A program made the position numbers and the translations under genes. A stretch of DNA of 64,000 nucleotides from Alkalimonas amylolytica (GTDB lineage Bacteria; Pseudomonadota; Gammaproteobacteria; Enterobacterales; Alteromonadaceae). The stretch spans positions 341,209-405,208 of the forward strand of contig NZ_FNRM01000001.1 of the NCBI RefSeq assembly GCF_900107845.1, read 5' to 3'. Below are positions 63,890 through 64,000 of the stretch, one piece after another (position 1 is the stretch's first letter; each line of letters starts with the position of its first letter). The notes below the pieces were generated by a model. It made no database searches. It had not been told where the DNA came from and saw only the letters and a program-made list of their open reading frames with translations.

Positions 63890-64000
63890 ATGAAACCCTT
63901 GTTTTACCGGATAGAAGAAGTTGCAGATTTGCTGCATGTTTCTAAACAAACTTTATACAACCACATTAACCACAACAAAAAATCGGCAAATCAGTATCCG
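63890..64000 (+). CDS. Helix-turn-helix protein, AlpA/excisionase-like (partial)
   Basis: The first 37 residues of a gene cut by the window end. YRIEEVADLLHVSKQTLYNHI is a MerR/AlpA-type DNA-binding helix-turn-helix, as in excisionases and phage regulators. A near-perfect ribosome site (AGGGAGGT) lies six bases before the ATG. With the integrase and palindrome F just upstream, an excisionase or island regulator is plausible. Confidence 0.65.
   Translation, partial: MKPLFYRIEEVADLLHVSKQTLYNHINHNKKSANQYP

Overview
The window looks like a chromosome segment from a gammaproteobacterium of the Alteromonadales type, close in gene content to Rheinheimera, Alishewanella or Arsukibacterium. That placement is inferred from family-level protein resemblance and conserved gene order and was not checked by a search. 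The supporting order blocks are nudF-yqiB-cpdA-yqiA-parE divergent from tolC, ygiF-glnE divergent from ygiM, and tsaD divergent from rpsU-dnaG-rpoD.

Region 1 (1-9.5 kb) starts with the tail of an outer-membrane receptor, then a long minus-strand run: nudF, yqiB, cpdA, yqiA, parE, a membrane-anchored TPR protein, parC, plsC, rraB. Several neighbours overlap by four bases. Region 2 (9.6-26.7 kb) holds tolC, an LpxL-type acyltransferase, a TcpQ-like protein, glnE and a CYTH triphosphatase, ygiM, an Lrp-type regulator divergent from putA, a degenerate HD-GYP protein, an exeA/gspB pair for type II secretion, cca and a DUF2306 membrane protein. Region 3 (26.8-33.9 kb) is more variable: a membrane AraC regulator, yjbQ, a BlaI repressor with a BlaR1-like protease fused to an M23 domain, mepM, and a polysaccharide deacetylase that runs out of frame into a DUF1016 nuclease gene. 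Region 4 (33.9-51.7 kb) is housekeeping: acnB, an M13 peptidase, an MFS carrier, the folB-folK-uppP-oxidoreductase-DUF445 cluster, plsY, tsaD, rpsU-dnaG-rpoD, and a porin with a PstS-like protein.

Region 5 (51.98 kb to the end) is a genomic island. It begins at a tRNA-Ile(CAU) gene, is visibly richer in A/T, and carries mostly unrecognised genes. It encodes a tyrosine recombinase of the integrase-domain type with its catalytic residues present, an XRE regulator, small membrane or lipoprotein genes, and a 1256-residue protein with a Cap4/DUF4297-like nuclease domain and a STAND-type NTPase, most likely an anti-phage defence protein. The window ends inside a helix-turn-helix gene, so the far end of the island is not seen.

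The most unusual feature is a family of six intergenic palindromes sharing the core AATTTGGC-N2-GCCAAATT (55.1, 56.3, 57.1, 57.35, 59.4 and 63.7 kb). They divide the island into blocks of one to three genes downstream of the recombinase. Two are exact 44-bp palindromes whose arms contain a mirrored copy of the neighbouring gene's 3' end. Three copies of CTAAG-N5-CTTAG beside the XRE gene look like its operators. Together these resemble a cassette array that does not use integron attC sites. This is an inference from sequence layout alone.
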